A stretch of 64,000 nt of DNA from Brucella pseudogrignonensis (GTDB lineage: Bacteria; Pseudomonadota; Alphaproteobacteria; Rhizobiales; Rhizobiaceae), in contig NZ_NNRM01000048.1 in assembly GCF_002252525.1 (NCBI RefSeq), positions 1 through 64,000 of the forward strand. Reading direction: 5' to 3'. Below are positions 1 through 8,555 of the stretch, one piece after another; position 1 is the first letter of the stretch; every line of letters starts with the position of its first letter. A program made the position numbers and the translations under genes. The notes under the pieces are model-generated. The model saw nothing but the letters and a program-made list of their open reading frames with translations. It made no database searches and was not told the origin of the DNA.

Positions 1-575
1 CCCGGAACTGAATGCTTTCCCGCACGAATACGCCGCTTGACCAGGTGATCATCCGCATCTTCTGCTTCGACGATCAGATCTTCAAGGGTGGATGCGGAAA
101 TATCAAGCGCTGCAAAACGTGAGCTCGCAGCAAGAATTCTCGCCTGTGCATCAATCAGCGCGACATGCGTTGTGTCGTCGGCGAGGCCGGAAATAATATC
201 GCCGGGCTTAACATCCTGCCGGTCGACAGACATCAGCAAGGCTTCAATGCCATCGGGCAGGACAATATTCGAAATCTTCAGGCGGGTCAGTTCGGCCCGC
301 ATTCCTCCGCCCAGACGAACGGCAACAATCCTGGGCGCGATGTCGGTCTCATCGGTGGAAGCTGTAATCTGTCGGCGCGTCGCGACCGGCAAATCAAGGG
401 CGCCACCGATCAGGTCCTCGATACGATCATGGCCAAAGAGGCTTGCGCCAGCGCCATTTGCCCAAAGCACTGTCGATAAGTCGCGCGTCAGCACGAGCTG
501 CGCGTCGCCCTTGGCAAAGCCTTCGCGGATTTGATCCAGCGCGGCAATATCGATGAAGGGGTATGATCCTGACAT
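1..575 (-). CDS. pdhS: Cell-cycle histidine kinase PdhS, N-terminal part (truncated by window edge)
   Basis: An open frame starts at the ATG read from 575 and runs off the window edge without a stop, giving about 191 residues beginning MSGSYPFIDIAALD. I recognise this N-terminus as very close to PdhS of Brucella, an essential cytosolic histidine kinase that marks the old cell pole and acts in the DivK/CtrA division pathway. The visible part is the sensory N-terminal region; the PAS, H-box and ATPase domains would lie outside the window. No signal peptide or membrane segment is seen, which fits a soluble kinase. A CtrA-type box sits 42 bp upstream of the start. The identity rests on remembered sequence, not on a search. 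Confidence 0.85.
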   Translation of the reverse strand, partial: MSGSYPFIDIAALDQIREGFAKGDAQLVLTRDLSTVLWANGAGASLFGHDRIEDLIGGALDLPVATRRQITASTDETDIAPRIVAVRLGGGMRAELTRLKISNIVLPDGIEALLMSVDRQDVKPGDIISGLADDTTHVALIDAQARILAASSRFAALDISASTLEDLIVEAEDADDHLVKRRIRAGKHSVP

Positions 576-616
576 ACCGGTCCTTTACCTGTTCTTCCGT
601 CCACCCAAAAAACCTC

Positions 617-631
617 TTAACGACCTGTTAA
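617..631. promoter_or_regulatory. CtrA-type box upstream of pdhS
   Basis: The 15 bases read TTAA-N7-TTAA exactly, the consensus recognised by the alphaproteobacterial cell-cycle regulator CtrA. It lies 42 bp upstream of the pdhS start, where it would overlap a promoter. Binding is inferred from the motif and its position only. Confidence 0.5.
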
Positions 632-927
632 TAAGCCTCTTGCGGGTTTGGGTCCATATTTGCATTCGATATGGACCTTACTTTCTGTTCCATTAGTTAA
701 TGCAGGTAAAGCAATTTTATGTGTCGGTGGATAATCCGCGTTTATGCACAACCATGCATAAAACATGGTAACCGGATTGCGTCGAATTTTAACGATTGCG
801 GCTTTCGAGCTAACAAACGGGGAAATCTTCAAAAAAGATCATTATAATCACTTGCAATGTGGTTCGATTCTCCGTATGTGACCCCCTGTCGACGGACACC
901 GAAGCGAGTTCGTTGAGATTTAGGTAC
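632..927. other. Non-coding gap between pdhS and tRNA-His
   Basis: No convincing gene is seen here; the short open frames lack a ribosome binding site. The stretch is AT-rich and should hold the remaining pdhS promoter elements and the promoter of the tRNA gene. Confidence 0.5.
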
Positions 928-1004
928 GCGGTCGTAGCTCAGTTGGTTAGAGCGCAGGATTGTGGCTCCTGAGGTCGGTGGTTCGAATCCACCCGTCCGT
1001 ACCA
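928..1004 (+). tRNA. tRNA-His (GTG anticodon)
   Basis: A complete cloverleaf can be folded: acceptor 928-934 with 994-1000, D arm 937-953, anticodon stem 955-959 with 967-971, loop 960-966 carrying GTG at 962-964, T stem 977-981 with 989-993 around TTCGAAT, discriminator A at 1001 and an encoded CCA at 1002-1004. There is no extra G at position -1 and base 73 is A, not C. That matches the known Alphaproteobacteria whose tRNA-His lacks the otherwise universal G-1:C73 pair. The acceptor has a G:U end pair and a T:T mismatch at the fifth pair. Confidence 0.95.
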
Positions 1005-1280
1005 TCTAATTTCCAACATATACTGTAGACAGTGCCTGAAACAGAGCAGCATGTTGTGTGACATGCTGAAGTCTCTGTATTTGAGCGGAACGTCGGCATC
1101 TTTTTGCAATTTAAAAGAAGCTTCCAGCAAGCCATTGAAATTTCGTGATTCTGGATATCGTTCTTCATGGAATCCCTTAATATTGCCGGGCAATTTTGGC
1201 TAGCTTCTTCCCTATGGAACAAAACCACTACCCAATCATTGGGCTATTGTAAGAGCGTCCAGAAAGGGAGGTGTTGTTTC

Positions 1281-1490
1281 ATGAAACAGGTCAGCCCGCG
1301 TGAAGCGCGACAGGGTCGTGAGGGCAAACCCGTTCTTGTAATTTTGCTGGTTAGCATAGCTGCAGCTGCAGTTGTCTGGCTGCTTGTTGAGCTTTTCGGT
1401 AGCGCAATTGCACCTGAAGTGCCTTCCAATAGTGAAGGCTCGATGCCTCCCGCAAGCACCGAAAGTGTTCCGCCCGCGTCCGGCAACTAA
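1281..1490 (+). CDS. Small single-pass membrane protein of unknown function
   Basis: A 69-residue protein whose ATG follows a strong GGGAGGTG ribosome binding site; longer in-frame starts upstream have none. Residues 1-15 are basic and hydrophilic, about 17-39 form one transmembrane helix (VLVILLVSIAAAAVVWLLVE), and the short tail is rich in Pro and Ser. The positive residues before the helix predict a cytosolic N-terminus. I do not recognise a family. It is followed 82 bp later by the MgtC-type gene on the same strand, so they may be co-transcribed, but nothing here indicates a function. Confidence 0.7.
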   Translation: MKQVSPREARQGREGKPVLVILLVSIAAAAVVWLLVELFGSAIAPEVPSNSEGSMPPASTESVPPASGN

Positions 1491-1572
1491 TCTTTCAAAA
1501 CCAATATGAATTGCGGATACATATTGCGTTTCAAGCCGCCGGAACAAAAGCCGAGAATTTCCGTTGAAGGGC

Positions 1573-2058
1573 ATGGATCAATTCTGGGCTGAATTCACAC
1601 ACGATAATATTCTGAGCCTGCCAGTCGTATTGGCAAGAATGCTGCTCGCAACTCTTCTTGGCGCGGTTATCGGTCTTGAAAGAGAATGGCGAAAGCGACC
1701 GGCAGGGTTGAAGACCCACATGATGGTCTGTCTCGCATCAGCAACCTTCACAATCGTATCGCTTGAGCTGGTGAATGTGCCGGTTTTCGACGATCAGAAC
1801 ATCCGCATGGACCCTTCGCGTCTTGTAGAAGCGATCACCAGCGGTGTGGCATTTCTTGCGGCTGGCTTTATCATCTTTGCCAAAGGACAGATTACCGGCA
1901 TTACAACGGGTGCGGGCATGTGGCTTGCTGCAGCTATCGGTCTCGCAAGCGGCCTCGGATTGTGGCACATCGCGATTATGGCAACGGCCATCGCCGTTAT
2001 CATGCTGATCGCGGTTGGAAAGATGGAAAGATCGGTAAGGCCAGACAGAGGCGACTAG
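1573..2058 (+). CDS. MgtC/SapB family membrane protein
   Basis: A 161-residue integral membrane protein with about four to five helices. The family signature is clear: GAVIGLERE near residues 30-38, followed by RPAGLKTHM at about 42-50, then glycine-rich helices. MgtC proteins support growth in low magnesium and inside macrophages, in several bacteria by acting on the F1Fo ATPase; whether this member does so is not shown. ATG at 1573 is chosen because MDQFW is the family-like beginning; a TTG at 1564 would add three residues. The stop codon lies at the edge of a dispersed palindromic repeat. Confidence 0.85.
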   Translation: MDQFWAEFTHDNILSLPVVLARMLLATLLGAVIGLEREWRKRPAGLKTHMMVCLASATFTIVSLELVNVPVFDDQNIRMDPSRLVEAITSGVAFLAAGFIIFAKGQITGITTGAGMWLAAAIGLASGLGLWHIAIMATAIAVIMLIAVGKMERSVRPDRGD

Positions 2059-2107
2059 AGCGCATCCCGAAAAATGTATGGCGGTTTTCGGACAAAGATA
2101 CGCGTTA
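2057..2107. repeat. Dispersed palindromic repeat, family A copy 1
   Basis: An imperfect palindrome with outer arms GCGCATC and GATACGCG and inner arms CCCGAAAA and TTTTCGG. Related copies lie at 38270, 56384, 62532 and 63182. It begins inside the stop codon of the MgtC-type gene and may act as its 3' hairpin. Confidence 0.6.
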
Positions 2108-2150
2108 GAAATTATTCAGAGCGCCGCCGCTGCCGTGGCCAGCTCAGTTG

Positions 2151-2387
2151 TTATTGGGCTAATGCTTGCTCAATGGTGTCTTTCAGTGCAAGCCGCTGCT
2201 TGCGCAGGTTGGTTTCCTCTTCCTGACTGACAGGTGCTATCTTGCTTTCGGCCCGATGAATACGGTCATTGACCGAGTCATATTCCTCCAGAATGCGAGC
2301 GAAACGCGGGTCAGCGGCCTTCAGGGCATGAATGGCAACCAACTGACCGGGAAACTCTTCACCAAGCGTGTGAGGGGTGTTTGACAT
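2151..2387 (-). CDS. YdcH-type small protein (DUF465)
   Basis: A 78-residue, highly charged protein that would form a two-helix coiled-coil hairpin, with FARILEEYDSVNDRIHRAES and the EETNLRKQRLALKD segment typical of the YdcH/DUF465 family. These proteins are widespread and of unknown role. The start is supported by a GGAAGGAG ribosome binding site five bases before the ATG. It is a single gene on the minus strand, tail-to-tail with the MgtC-type gene, with the family A repeat between them. Confidence 0.8.
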   Translation of the reverse strand: MSNTPHTLGEEFPGQLVAIHALKAADPRFARILEEYDSVNDRIHRAESKIAPVSQEEETNLRKQRLALKDTIEQALAQ

Positions 2388-2580
2388 GGTTTTCTCCTTC
2401 CTTTGATAAGGGCAGATTGGCAGGTGAAAACCGAAGCCTCATTGATCCCAATCAATAGGGATAAATATCGTTATATGCAGTTTCTGCATAGCTCTTATGC
2501 AAAGGCAGCACTTCAAACAGAAGTTGTGAAACACCATCTCAAGGCTGCGGACCAATAAGGTGTCCGTGATGGAGATGAAA

Positions 2581-2739
2581 ATGTTTGTCCGCTTTAATAA
2601 TCGTTTCGGTCGTGCCTTTGCGCAATTCGGTAGTGCCGTTCGCGCATCTGCTGCCCTGCGTGTTGGCCATCAGCCAATGGCAAAAGACCTTGAGACGCTC
2701 GGCATCGACGTGGCTCAGTTCCGTAAGATCCACGACTAA
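2581..2739 (+). CDS. Small protein, possibly DUF1127-like
   Basis: A 52-residue basic protein starting MFVRFNNRFGRAF and ending DLETLGIDVAQFRKIHD. GGAG lies six bases before the ATG at 2581; in-frame ATGs at 2569 and 2575 lack that spacing. The N-terminal half is a basic amphipathic helix and the tail resembles the D-L-x-x-L-G-I ending of DUF1127 proteins, small RNA-associated proteins common in Rhizobiales, but the similarity is short and the family call tentative. A clean intrinsic terminator follows 22 bases after the stop, which supports a real monocistronic gene. Confidence 0.6.
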   Translation: MFVRFNNRFGRAFAQFGSAVRASAALRVGHQPMAKDLETLGIDVAQFRKIHD

Positions 2740-2761
2740 GCTTGTAGTTGTTTATTGAAGT

Positions 2762-2793
2762 AAAGCCCCGGTTTCCCGGGGCTTTTTGTTTTT
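2762..2793 (+). terminator. Intrinsic terminator after the 52-residue gene
   Basis: A perfect stem AAAGCCCCGG (2762-2771) with CCGGGGCTTT (2776-2785), a TTTC loop and a following T-rich tract. Confidence 0.85.
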
Positions 2794-2824
2794 TGAGTAC
2801 ATTTCACTCTGGTCGGACTATGCT

Positions 2825-4369
2825 CTAGTCTTCGTCAGTTGCCATTTGTTTGAGCAATTCGCCCTTGCCGCGCTGGCGCATAATCATTGGCACGACGACT
2901 GCCGCGATTGCCAGTGCAATCAGCGTTATCGATACCCATGAATGAACCAGTGTCATCGGGTTTCCCTGGCTGATCTGCAGTGCCTGACGCAGACTTTTCT
3001 CTGCCATCGGTCCGAGGATCAGACCCACAACAACCGGTGCAATCGGGTATGAGAAGCGGCGCAGCACATAGCCAAGCAAACCGAAAGCCAGAAGCAGACC
3101 CAGTTCAAACGATACCGGAAGACCAAACAGCATTGATGTCGATGCGTTGGCACCAATAGTACCAAGTGTAGCGAAGACCAGAATGCCCGCATAAAGCCAG
3201 TGGCGAGGGATGGTGAGCATCTTCACCCAGAGGCCGATCAGCGGCAGGTTTAGCACCAGCAGCATCAGATTGGCGACCAGAAGGCTTGCAACCAGCCCCC
3301 AAACCAGCGGTGCATTGGTGACAAAGAGCAATGGTCCCGGCTGCAAGCCGAATTGCTGGAAACCAGCCAGCATGATTGCCGCCGTTGCAGTGGTTGGCAG
3401 ACCGAGCGTCAGCAGTGGCACGAGAGTACCCGCAGCCGATGCATTGTTGGCGGCTTCCGGACCTGCAACGCCTTCAATGGCGCCTTTACCGAACTCTTCC
3501 GGATGTTTGGAGAATTGGCGTTCTGCCGAATAGGACAGAAAGCTTGAAACGTCCGCGCCGCCCGCTGGCATAGCGCCAATCGGAAAGCCGATTGCCGTTC
3601 CACGCAGCCATGGCATCCACGAGCGCTTCCAGTCATTCTTGGTCATCCAGACTGAGCCTTTGACGGCGATGACTTCATCGTCGGGGCTAAGCTTTTTGGA
3701 AACCACCGCCAAAGTCTCACCAATAGCAAACAGCGCCACCGCAAGTGTGGTAACATTGATGCCATCGAGCAGGTTCGGCGTACCCATGACCAGACGGGCC
3801 TGTCCGGTCAGCTGATCAATGCCGATAAGGCCAAGCGTCAGACCGATGAACAGCGAGGTTAGGCCGCGCAATGTGGAATCGCCAAATGCCGCCGAGACGG
3901 TCATGAAGGCAAGCAGCATGAGCGCGAAATATTCCGAAGGTCCGAAGGAGAGGGCGAATTTCACCACCCATGGGGCCACGAATGCCAAAGCCAGCGTTGC
4001 AATCAGGCCTGCAATGAACGAGCCGATTGCAGCGGTTGCAAGGGCTGGTCCGCCGCGCCCCGCTCGGGCCATTTTATTGCCCTCCAATGCCGTGACGATG
4101 GAGGCGCTTTCTCCGGGGGTATTCAGCAAGATCGAGGTGGTCGATCCGCCATACATGCCGCCGTAATAAATACCGGCAAACATGATGAGAGAACCGGCGG
4201 GGTCGAGTTTATAGGTAACGGGCAGGAGCAATGCCACTGTAAGTGCTGGGCCGATGCCCGGTAGCACGCCAACAGCCGTACCAAGTGTGACGCCAATCAG
4301 CGCGTAAATAAGGTTTGATGGCTCAAGGGCCACCAGTAGTCCGTTGGCGAGCAGAGTGATTGTATCCAT
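2825..4369 (-). CDS. tctA: Tripartite tricarboxylate transporter large permease TctA
   Basis: A 514-residue membrane protein with about a dozen helices; the family signature [17 protein letters not shown] is near residues 33-49. TctA is the large permease of the TctABC system, a secondary, ion-driven importer of citrate-like tricarboxylates and other organic acids in the inner membrane. It is the last gene of a tctC-tctB-tctA operon, starting 11 bases after tctB ends. The length is normal for the family. The substrate cannot be told from sequence, and no adjacent TctDE two-component regulator is present. Confidence 0.9.
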   Translation of the reverse strand: MDTITLLANGLLVALEPSNLIYALIGVTLGTAVGVLPGIGPALTVALLLPVTYKLDPAGSLIMFAGIYYGGMYGGSTTSILLNTPGESASIVTALEGNKMARAGRGGPALATAAIGSFIAGLIATLALAFVAPWVVKFALSFGPSEYFALMLLAFMTVSAAFGDSTLRGLTSLFIGLTLGLIGIDQLTGQARLVMGTPNLLDGINVTTLAVALFAIGETLAVVSKKLSPDDEVIAVKGSVWMTKNDWKRSWMPWLRGTAIGFPIGAMPAGGADVSSFLSYSAERQFSKHPEEFGKGAIEGVAGPEAANNASAAGTLVPLLTLGLPTTATAAIMLAGFQQFGLQPGPLLFVTNAPLVWGLVASLLVANLMLLVLNLPLIGLWVKMLTIPRHWLYAGILVFATLGTIGANASTSMLFGLPVSFELGLLLAFGLLGYVLRRFSYPIAPVVVGLILGPMAEKSLRQALQISQGNPMTLVHSWVSITLIALAIAAVVVPMIMRQRGKGELLKQMATDED

Positions 4370-4380
4370 GTTCTTTCGCC

Positions 4381-4878
4381 TTAAACGAATTGTTCAAGCC
4401 AGCCTGATGGCAGCGATAGCTGCAGGCCGCGTGCAAAAATGAACCAGATGACGAATGAGAAGACGATGCCGACCGGCACGCTTATCCAGAATTTGCGATA
4501 GCCAAATCCGCGCGCCGTTGCTGCAAACAGCAAGCCCGTTGCGATGGAAAAGCCCATGGTTTTCATGGTCAGCATCTGGACAACCAGACCGCCGACAATC
4601 CACGCCATAGGTGCAATTTCCTGATGTTCACGTTCGGGAAACTCGCCCTTCAATGCGCTGATTACGGTCCAGATAGACAGGATGAATAGCCCAGCTGCAA
4701 TGATATAGGGCACGGTTTTAGGCCCAACGGGCGAGTAAGACAGCACATTGTTGCCATAGGCCGTTGACCAGGCAATTGCGATAGCAATTGCAGCAAGGAT
4801 TAGGGCTATGACAAGAGCTGCGTAGTCTGGCGCCGTTCCAACGGAACGGCGCTCTCCATGCTGTTCAGATCCTGTCAT
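4381..4878 (-). CDS. tctB: Tripartite tricarboxylate transporter small permease TctB
   Basis: A 165-residue protein with four predicted transmembrane segments and a hydrophilic N-terminal 20 residues, the usual TctB/DUF1468 layout. It forms the membrane part of the importer together with TctA. Its ATG overlaps the tctC stop by four bases (ATGA), so translation is probably coupled. Small TctB subunits are poorly conserved, and the call rests on size, topology and position between tctC and tctA. Confidence 0.88.
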   Translation of the reverse strand: MTGSEQHGERRSVGTAPDYAALVIALILAAIAIAIAWSTAYGNNVLSYSPVGPKTVPYIIAAGLFILSIWTVISALKGEFPEREHQEIAPMAWIVGGLVVQMLTMKTMGFSIATGLLFAATARGFGYRKFWISVPVGIVFSFVIWFIFARGLQLSLPSGWLEQFV

Positions 4879-5825
4879 TTGACGAGGCCGATTTCCTTGA
4901 GGATGGTTTCAGTGGACGCCACATCTTTCTTGAGCTGCTCTTTAAAAGCATCGCCTGCAAGATAGGTATCGGCCCAGCCCTTGTCGGCCAGTGCCTTCTG
5001 CCAGGATTCAGACTTCACCATCTTTTCGATATCCGCATTGACGGCCGCTTCCTGTTCGGCGGTGATGCCCGGAGCGGCGCCGACCATGCGCCAGTTCTGG
5101 ATCGAAACGTCGACGCCACCTTCCTTGAAGGTTGGAGCGTCGATGCCTTCAACGCGTTCATCGCTGGAAATACCGATAATGCGAAGCGTACCAGCCTTGA
5201 TCTGTGGGTCGAATTCGCCATAGCCGGAAATGCCGACTGTTACCTGATTGCCAAGAATTGCAGCGAGCGCTTCACCACCACCGGAAAAGGCAATGTAGTT
5301 GACTTTTGTTGGGTCAACGCCTGCGGCCTTGGCAAAAAGACCAGCTGTAATGTGGTCCGTACCACCTGCCGAGCCGCCGCCCCAGGAAACGGAGCCCGGA
5401 TCGGCCTTGAGCTTGGCAACAAGATCGCCGAGGTTCTGAATGTCGGACGATGCCGGAACGACGATGGCTTCATATTCGCCGGTGAGACGGGCGATTGGCG
5501 TGATCGCGTCGAGATTGACGGGCGAATTGTTGGTCAGGATCGCACCGACCATGACATAGCCGCCAACGATGAGCTGGCTCGGGTCGCCCTTGTTCTGGTT
5601 GACGAACTGAGCCAGGCCAATCGTGCCACCTGCGCCCGGAACGTTAATGACCTGAACGCTGCCGGAAATCTTTTCATCCTGAAGCACGTTCTGCATGGTG
5701 CGTGCTGTCTGGTCCCAGCCGCCGCCCGGTGCTGCTGGCGCCAATACCTTGTAATCTTCTGCCGAAGCCGCGCCCGCCATTGCAAGTGCTGCCACCGACG
5801 AAATGGCCAGAATCCATTTACGCAT
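4875..5825 (-). CDS. tctC: Tripartite tricarboxylate transporter substrate-binding protein TctC
   Basis: A 316-residue periplasmic binding protein. The signal peptide covers residues 1-22 (MRKWILAISSVAALAM, cleavage after ASA). The mature protein starts EDYKVLAPAAPGGGWDQTAR, where PGGGWD is the conserved ligand-site loop of the TctC (Bug) family. The start at 5825 follows a GGGAGG ribosome binding site; a longer frame to 5855 has none. It is the first gene of the tct operon and should be its most abundant product. The Bug family binds citrate, dicarboxylates, aromatic acids and nicotinate, so the ligand is open. Confidence 0.9.
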   Translation of the reverse strand: MRKWILAISSVAALAMAGAASAEDYKVLAPAAPGGGWDQTARTMQNVLQDEKISGSVQVINVPGAGGTIGLAQFVNQNKGDPSQLIVGGYVMVGAILTNNSPVNLDAITPIARLTGEYEAIVVPASSDIQNLGDLVAKLKADPGSVSWGGGSAGGTDHITAGLFAKAAGVDPTKVNYIAFSGGGEALAAILGNQVTVGISGYGEFDPQIKAGTLRIIGISSDERVEGIDAPTFKEGGVDVSIQNWRMVGAAPGITAEQEAAVNADIEKMVKSESWQKALADKGWADTYLAGDAFKEQLKKDVASTETILKEIGLVK

Positions 5826-6077
5826 AAATCCTCCCTGAATGCACTTTGCGTGCATTTTGTTGCTGTCTTTGCGACAGCCCTCCTCAAAAACCCCTGCTTC
5901 CCAAGCAGAGACTCCTGATCTGGAGACTACAGGAGAGAATTACAATATACCAGCAAGCAGCATCGCTTGTTTTTACTTGCAATATCGTATTAGCAAAAAG
6001 TCTTATATGGCGATTTTATAAGGCTGAATAAGCGACCCGGCTCGCTTGACGCTTATATCGGCGCGATGTAATACAGT

Positions 6078-6292
6078 TACGACGGTTCCCCGACCGAGAG
6101 TGAAGGGGATTAATAGGGAACACGGTGAGGACGACCCAAAAGGGACCGAGACCGTGGCTGCCCCCGCAACTGTAAGCGGATTGCCGTTCATCCTTGTGAT
6201 GCCTCAAAGCGTCATGTCACTGAGACTGTTCCAAACAGCTCGGGAAGGCAGATGAACAGCGAATATCTGTGAGCCAGGAGACCTGCCGTCTA
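6078..6292 (+). ncRNA. Cobalamin (B12) riboswitch
   Basis: The conserved elements occur in order: GGTTCCCC with AGTGAAGGGGATTAATAGGGAA (6084-6120), GCCCCCGCAACTGTAAGCGG (near 6160-6180), the GTCAC/GGGAAGG part, and the B12 box GAGCCAGGAGACCTGCC at 6271-6287. The architecture is that of an adenosylcobalamin-class aptamer. It precedes the btuF-like gene by about 180 bases and should turn the transporter operon off when cobalamin is plentiful. Confidence 0.93.
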
Positions 6293-6341
6293 ACGTAGTC
6301 CATTGTCACGGGCGGGGATGCCCGGTGCAGGAGAGTTGGTT

Positions 6342-6440
6342 ATGACAGCTTTAAGCGTCGCAGGACGTTGCCTCCCATCGTCATTCATATCCCCGGATAT
6401 GTCCGTCTTCTTTACGCGCCGGATCGCTTCCGCCGTTTGA
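6342..6440 (+). CDS. Possible 32-residue leader peptide after the B12 riboswitch
   Basis: A short open frame MTALSVAGRCLPSS... preceded by GGAGAG nine bases before its ATG. Its TGA stop lies in the loop of the candidate terminator hairpin just before btuF. It could be a leader peptide whose translation affects the hairpin, or chance. Nothing but the ribosome binding site and the placement supports it. Confidence 0.3.
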   Translation: MTALSVAGRCLPSSFISPDMSVFFTRRIASAV

Positions 6441-6453
6441 TGCGGCTTTTTCT
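6430..6453 (+). terminator. Candidate riboswitch-controlled terminator
   Basis: A short GC stem, CCGC/GCGG or GCCG/CGGC, at 6430-6446 is followed by CTTTTTCTCTT. It lies between the aptamer and the btuF-like start, where an expression platform is expected. The stem is only four pairs, so it is uncertain. Confidence 0.4.
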
Positions 6454-6474
6454 CTTATCATTTCGGGGTTTTAA

Positions 6475-7503
6475 ATGAACTTTATCGGCAAGACGTCGTT
6501 TCGCGTTGCCTTCTCAGCAGTTGCTATTCTTACGAGTGGCTTCGCTGCACAAGCTGCTGAAACTCAGTATCCGCTGACGCTGAAAAATTGCGGTCGCGAT
6601 GTTACGTTCAAACAGGCACCAACCCGCGCTGTGGCCGTTGGTCAGAGCAGTACAGAAATTCTTTACAGCCTCGGTCTTGGCGACAAAGTTGTCGGTACTG
6701 CTGTCTGGTTTGGCCCTGTTCTGAAGGGTTTTGAAGAAGTTAATGCAAAGGTCAAGCGCCTTGCGGACAATGACCCAAGCTTTGAAAGTGTGCTGGCGGA
6801 AAAGCCTGAAATCGTCACTGCTGATTTTCAGTGGCACGTTGGCCCGATGGGCATCGTCGGCAAGCCTGAACAATTTGAAGAACTGGGTATTCCAACCTAC
6901 ACCTCACCCTCCGATTGTATAGGCAAGGATAATTCCGGCGGCGGCGATGGCGTCCGCACGGCACCTTTCAAGATGGAAATTGTCTATCAGGAAATCACTG
7001 AACTTGCCGAGATCTTCAACGTACAGGATCGCGGTGAAAAGCTCGTTGCGGACTTGAAGGCTCGTGAAGCTGCTGCGCGTGAGAAAATTGGCTCTACCAA
7101 TGGCAAACTTTCTGCGATGGTCTGGTTCTCCAGCACGCAGATCGATGCCGATCCCTATGCTGCCGGTAAATTTGGTGCTCCTGCCTATATCCTTTCCGCG
7201 CTTGGCATCAAGAATGTGATCGAGAGCGAAGAAGAGTGGCCAACTGTTGGTTGGGAAACAATCGCGAAATCCAACCCGTCGATGATCGTTGCAGCGAAGC
7301 TTGATCGCCGTCGTTATCCTGCCGACGACATTGCTGTGAAGCACCAGTTCCTTGAAAGTGATGCTGTTACCAAGCTGATGCCAGCCGTCTCAGGCGGCCA
7401 TGTCTTCGATATGGATGCGCAGTCGATGAGCACTTCGCTCCGCGTGATCGAAGGTATTGAAACGCTTGCTGCGGATATTGCCGCTTCGGATCTCAACAAG
7501 TGA
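6475..7503 (+). CDS. Cobalamin-type ABC transporter substrate-binding protein (BtuF-like)
   Basis: A 342-residue periplasmic binding protein of the BtuF/FepB class. A signal peptide covers about residues 1-27, ending AAQAA. The core has the family pattern ILYSLGLGDKVVGT near 60-73 and a lobe-linking helix. Sequence alone cannot separate vitamin B12 from ferric siderophore binding; the cobalamin riboswitch directly upstream makes cobalamin or a cobinamide-like corrinoid the best ligand. It starts a three-gene operon with the permease and ATPase, the stop overlapping the next start. Confidence 0.82.
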   Translation: MNFIGKTSFRVAFSAVAILTSGFAAQAAETQYPLTLKNCGRDVTFKQAPTRAVAVGQSSTEILYSLGLGDKVVGTAVWFGPVLKGFEEVNAKVKRLADNDPSFESVLAEKPEIVTADFQWHVGPMGIVGKPEQFEELGIPTYTSPSDCIGKDNSGGGDGVRTAPFKMEIVYQEITELAEIFNVQDRGEKLVADLKAREAAAREKIGSTNGKLSAMVWFSSTQIDADPYAAGKFGAPAYILSALGIKNVIESEEEWPTVGWETIAKSNPSMIVAAKLDRRRYPADDIAVKHQFLESDAVTKLMPAVSGGHVFDMDAQSMSTSLRVIEGIETLAADIAASDLNK

Positions 7504-8555
7504 TAGCAAACGCAGCCACTTCTGGCATTCAACTTGGCAAGGGCATGAGCGGCAGATTGCTTTTCGTAGCGCTGGCGCTTGTCCTGCTTCTCGGTGCCTT
7601 GTGGCTGGGCGCTGCAATTGGTGAAACTGCGATACCTCTGGACGTGGTGGCGAAAACAATCGCCAACCGCGTCTGGAATGCGGGCTATCCGCTTGAGCCG
7701 ATAGATGAAGGTATTGTCTGGAGTTATCGTCTCAGTCGTGCGGTGGTTGCCGCATGTTGTGGTGCAGCTCTTGCCCTTTCCGGTGTGGTGCTGCAATCGC
7801 TTCTACGTAACTCATTGGCTGACCCTTATATTCTGGGCATTTCCGCAGGTGCGTCCACAGGTGCGGTCAGCGTTGCCATTCTAGGCATTGGCGCTGGTGT
7901 TCTGTCGCTTTCGCTGGGTGCGTTCATAGGTGCGATCATAGCATTTCTTCTGGTCTCGCTGCTGGCGCTAAGAGCAGGGCGAGGAAACAGTGCAATCATT
8001 CTGGCAGGTATCGCGGGGTCTCAGCTCTTCAACGCATTGACTTCGTTTATCGTGACGAAGGCGGCAAATGCCGAGCAAGCTCGCGGCATCATGTTCTGGC
8101 TTCTCGGCAATCTGTCGGGTGTCCGCTGGCCTGACGCGGCACTTGCCTTTCCTGCATGTATCATTGGCCTTGCAATTTGCCTTTGGCACGCACGGGCGCT
8201 TGATGCCTTCACCTTCGGCTCTGAATCTGCCGCCTCGCTGGGTATTCCAGTGCGTCGCGTTTACGCGGTTCTGATTGGTGTCAGTGCAATGATGACTGCG
8301 GTCATGGTTTCCATTGTTGGCTCAATCGGATTTATCGGTCTGGTTATTCCGCATGCAGCCCGAATGGTCGTCGGTGTTCGCCATGGGCGATTGTTGCCAG
8401 CAGCCGCACTGATTGGTGCAATCTTCATGATCCTCGCCGATATCCTGTCACGAATAATCATTCCGGGTCAGGTTCTACCCATCGGGGTAATTACGGCTCT
8501 GGTCGGCGCACCGGCCTTTGCGCTCTTGCTCGGGCAGAGGAGGGATCAATCATGA
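7500..8555 (+). CDS. FecCD/BtuC-type ABC transporter permease
   Basis: A 351-residue permease with about ten transmembrane helices. It carries the FecCD signature SLADPYILGISAGASTGA near residues 104-121, and GSIGFIGLVIPHAARM around 278-293, the cytosolic coupling helix contacting the ATPase. A GTG at 7500 overlaps the btuF stop as GTGA and gives the full frame; an ATG at 7545 with AAGGGC before it would remove 15 residues without touching the first helix. It works as a homodimer with the following ATPase to import cobalamin or a related corrinoid, as the upstream riboswitch suggests. Confidence 0.88.
   Translation: MIANAATSGIQLGKGMSGRLLFVALALVLLLGALWLGAAIGETAIPLDVVAKTIANRVWNAGYPLEPIDEGIVWSYRLSRAVVAACCGAALALSGVVLQSLLRNSLADPYILGISAGASTGAVSVAILGIGAGVLSLSLGAFIGAIIAFLLVSLLALRAGRGNSAIILAGIAGSQLFNALTSFIVTKAANAEQARGIMFWLLGNLSGVRWPDAALAFPACIIGLAICLWHARALDAFTFGSESAASLGIPVRRVYAVLIGVSAMMTAVMVSIVGSIGFIGLVIPHAARMVVGVRHGRLLPAAALIGAIFMILADILSRIIIPGQVLPIGVITALVGAPAFALLLGQRRDQS

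Noticed and set aside
617-832. Open frame of 71 codons on the minus strand upstream of pdhS
   Set aside because: No ribosome binding site, no protein-like composition, and it overlaps the CtrA box and promoter region.
928-1280. tRNA-His as a possible integration site of a genomic island
   Set aside because: No integrase, no repeat of the tRNA 3' end and no change in gene character were seen downstream.
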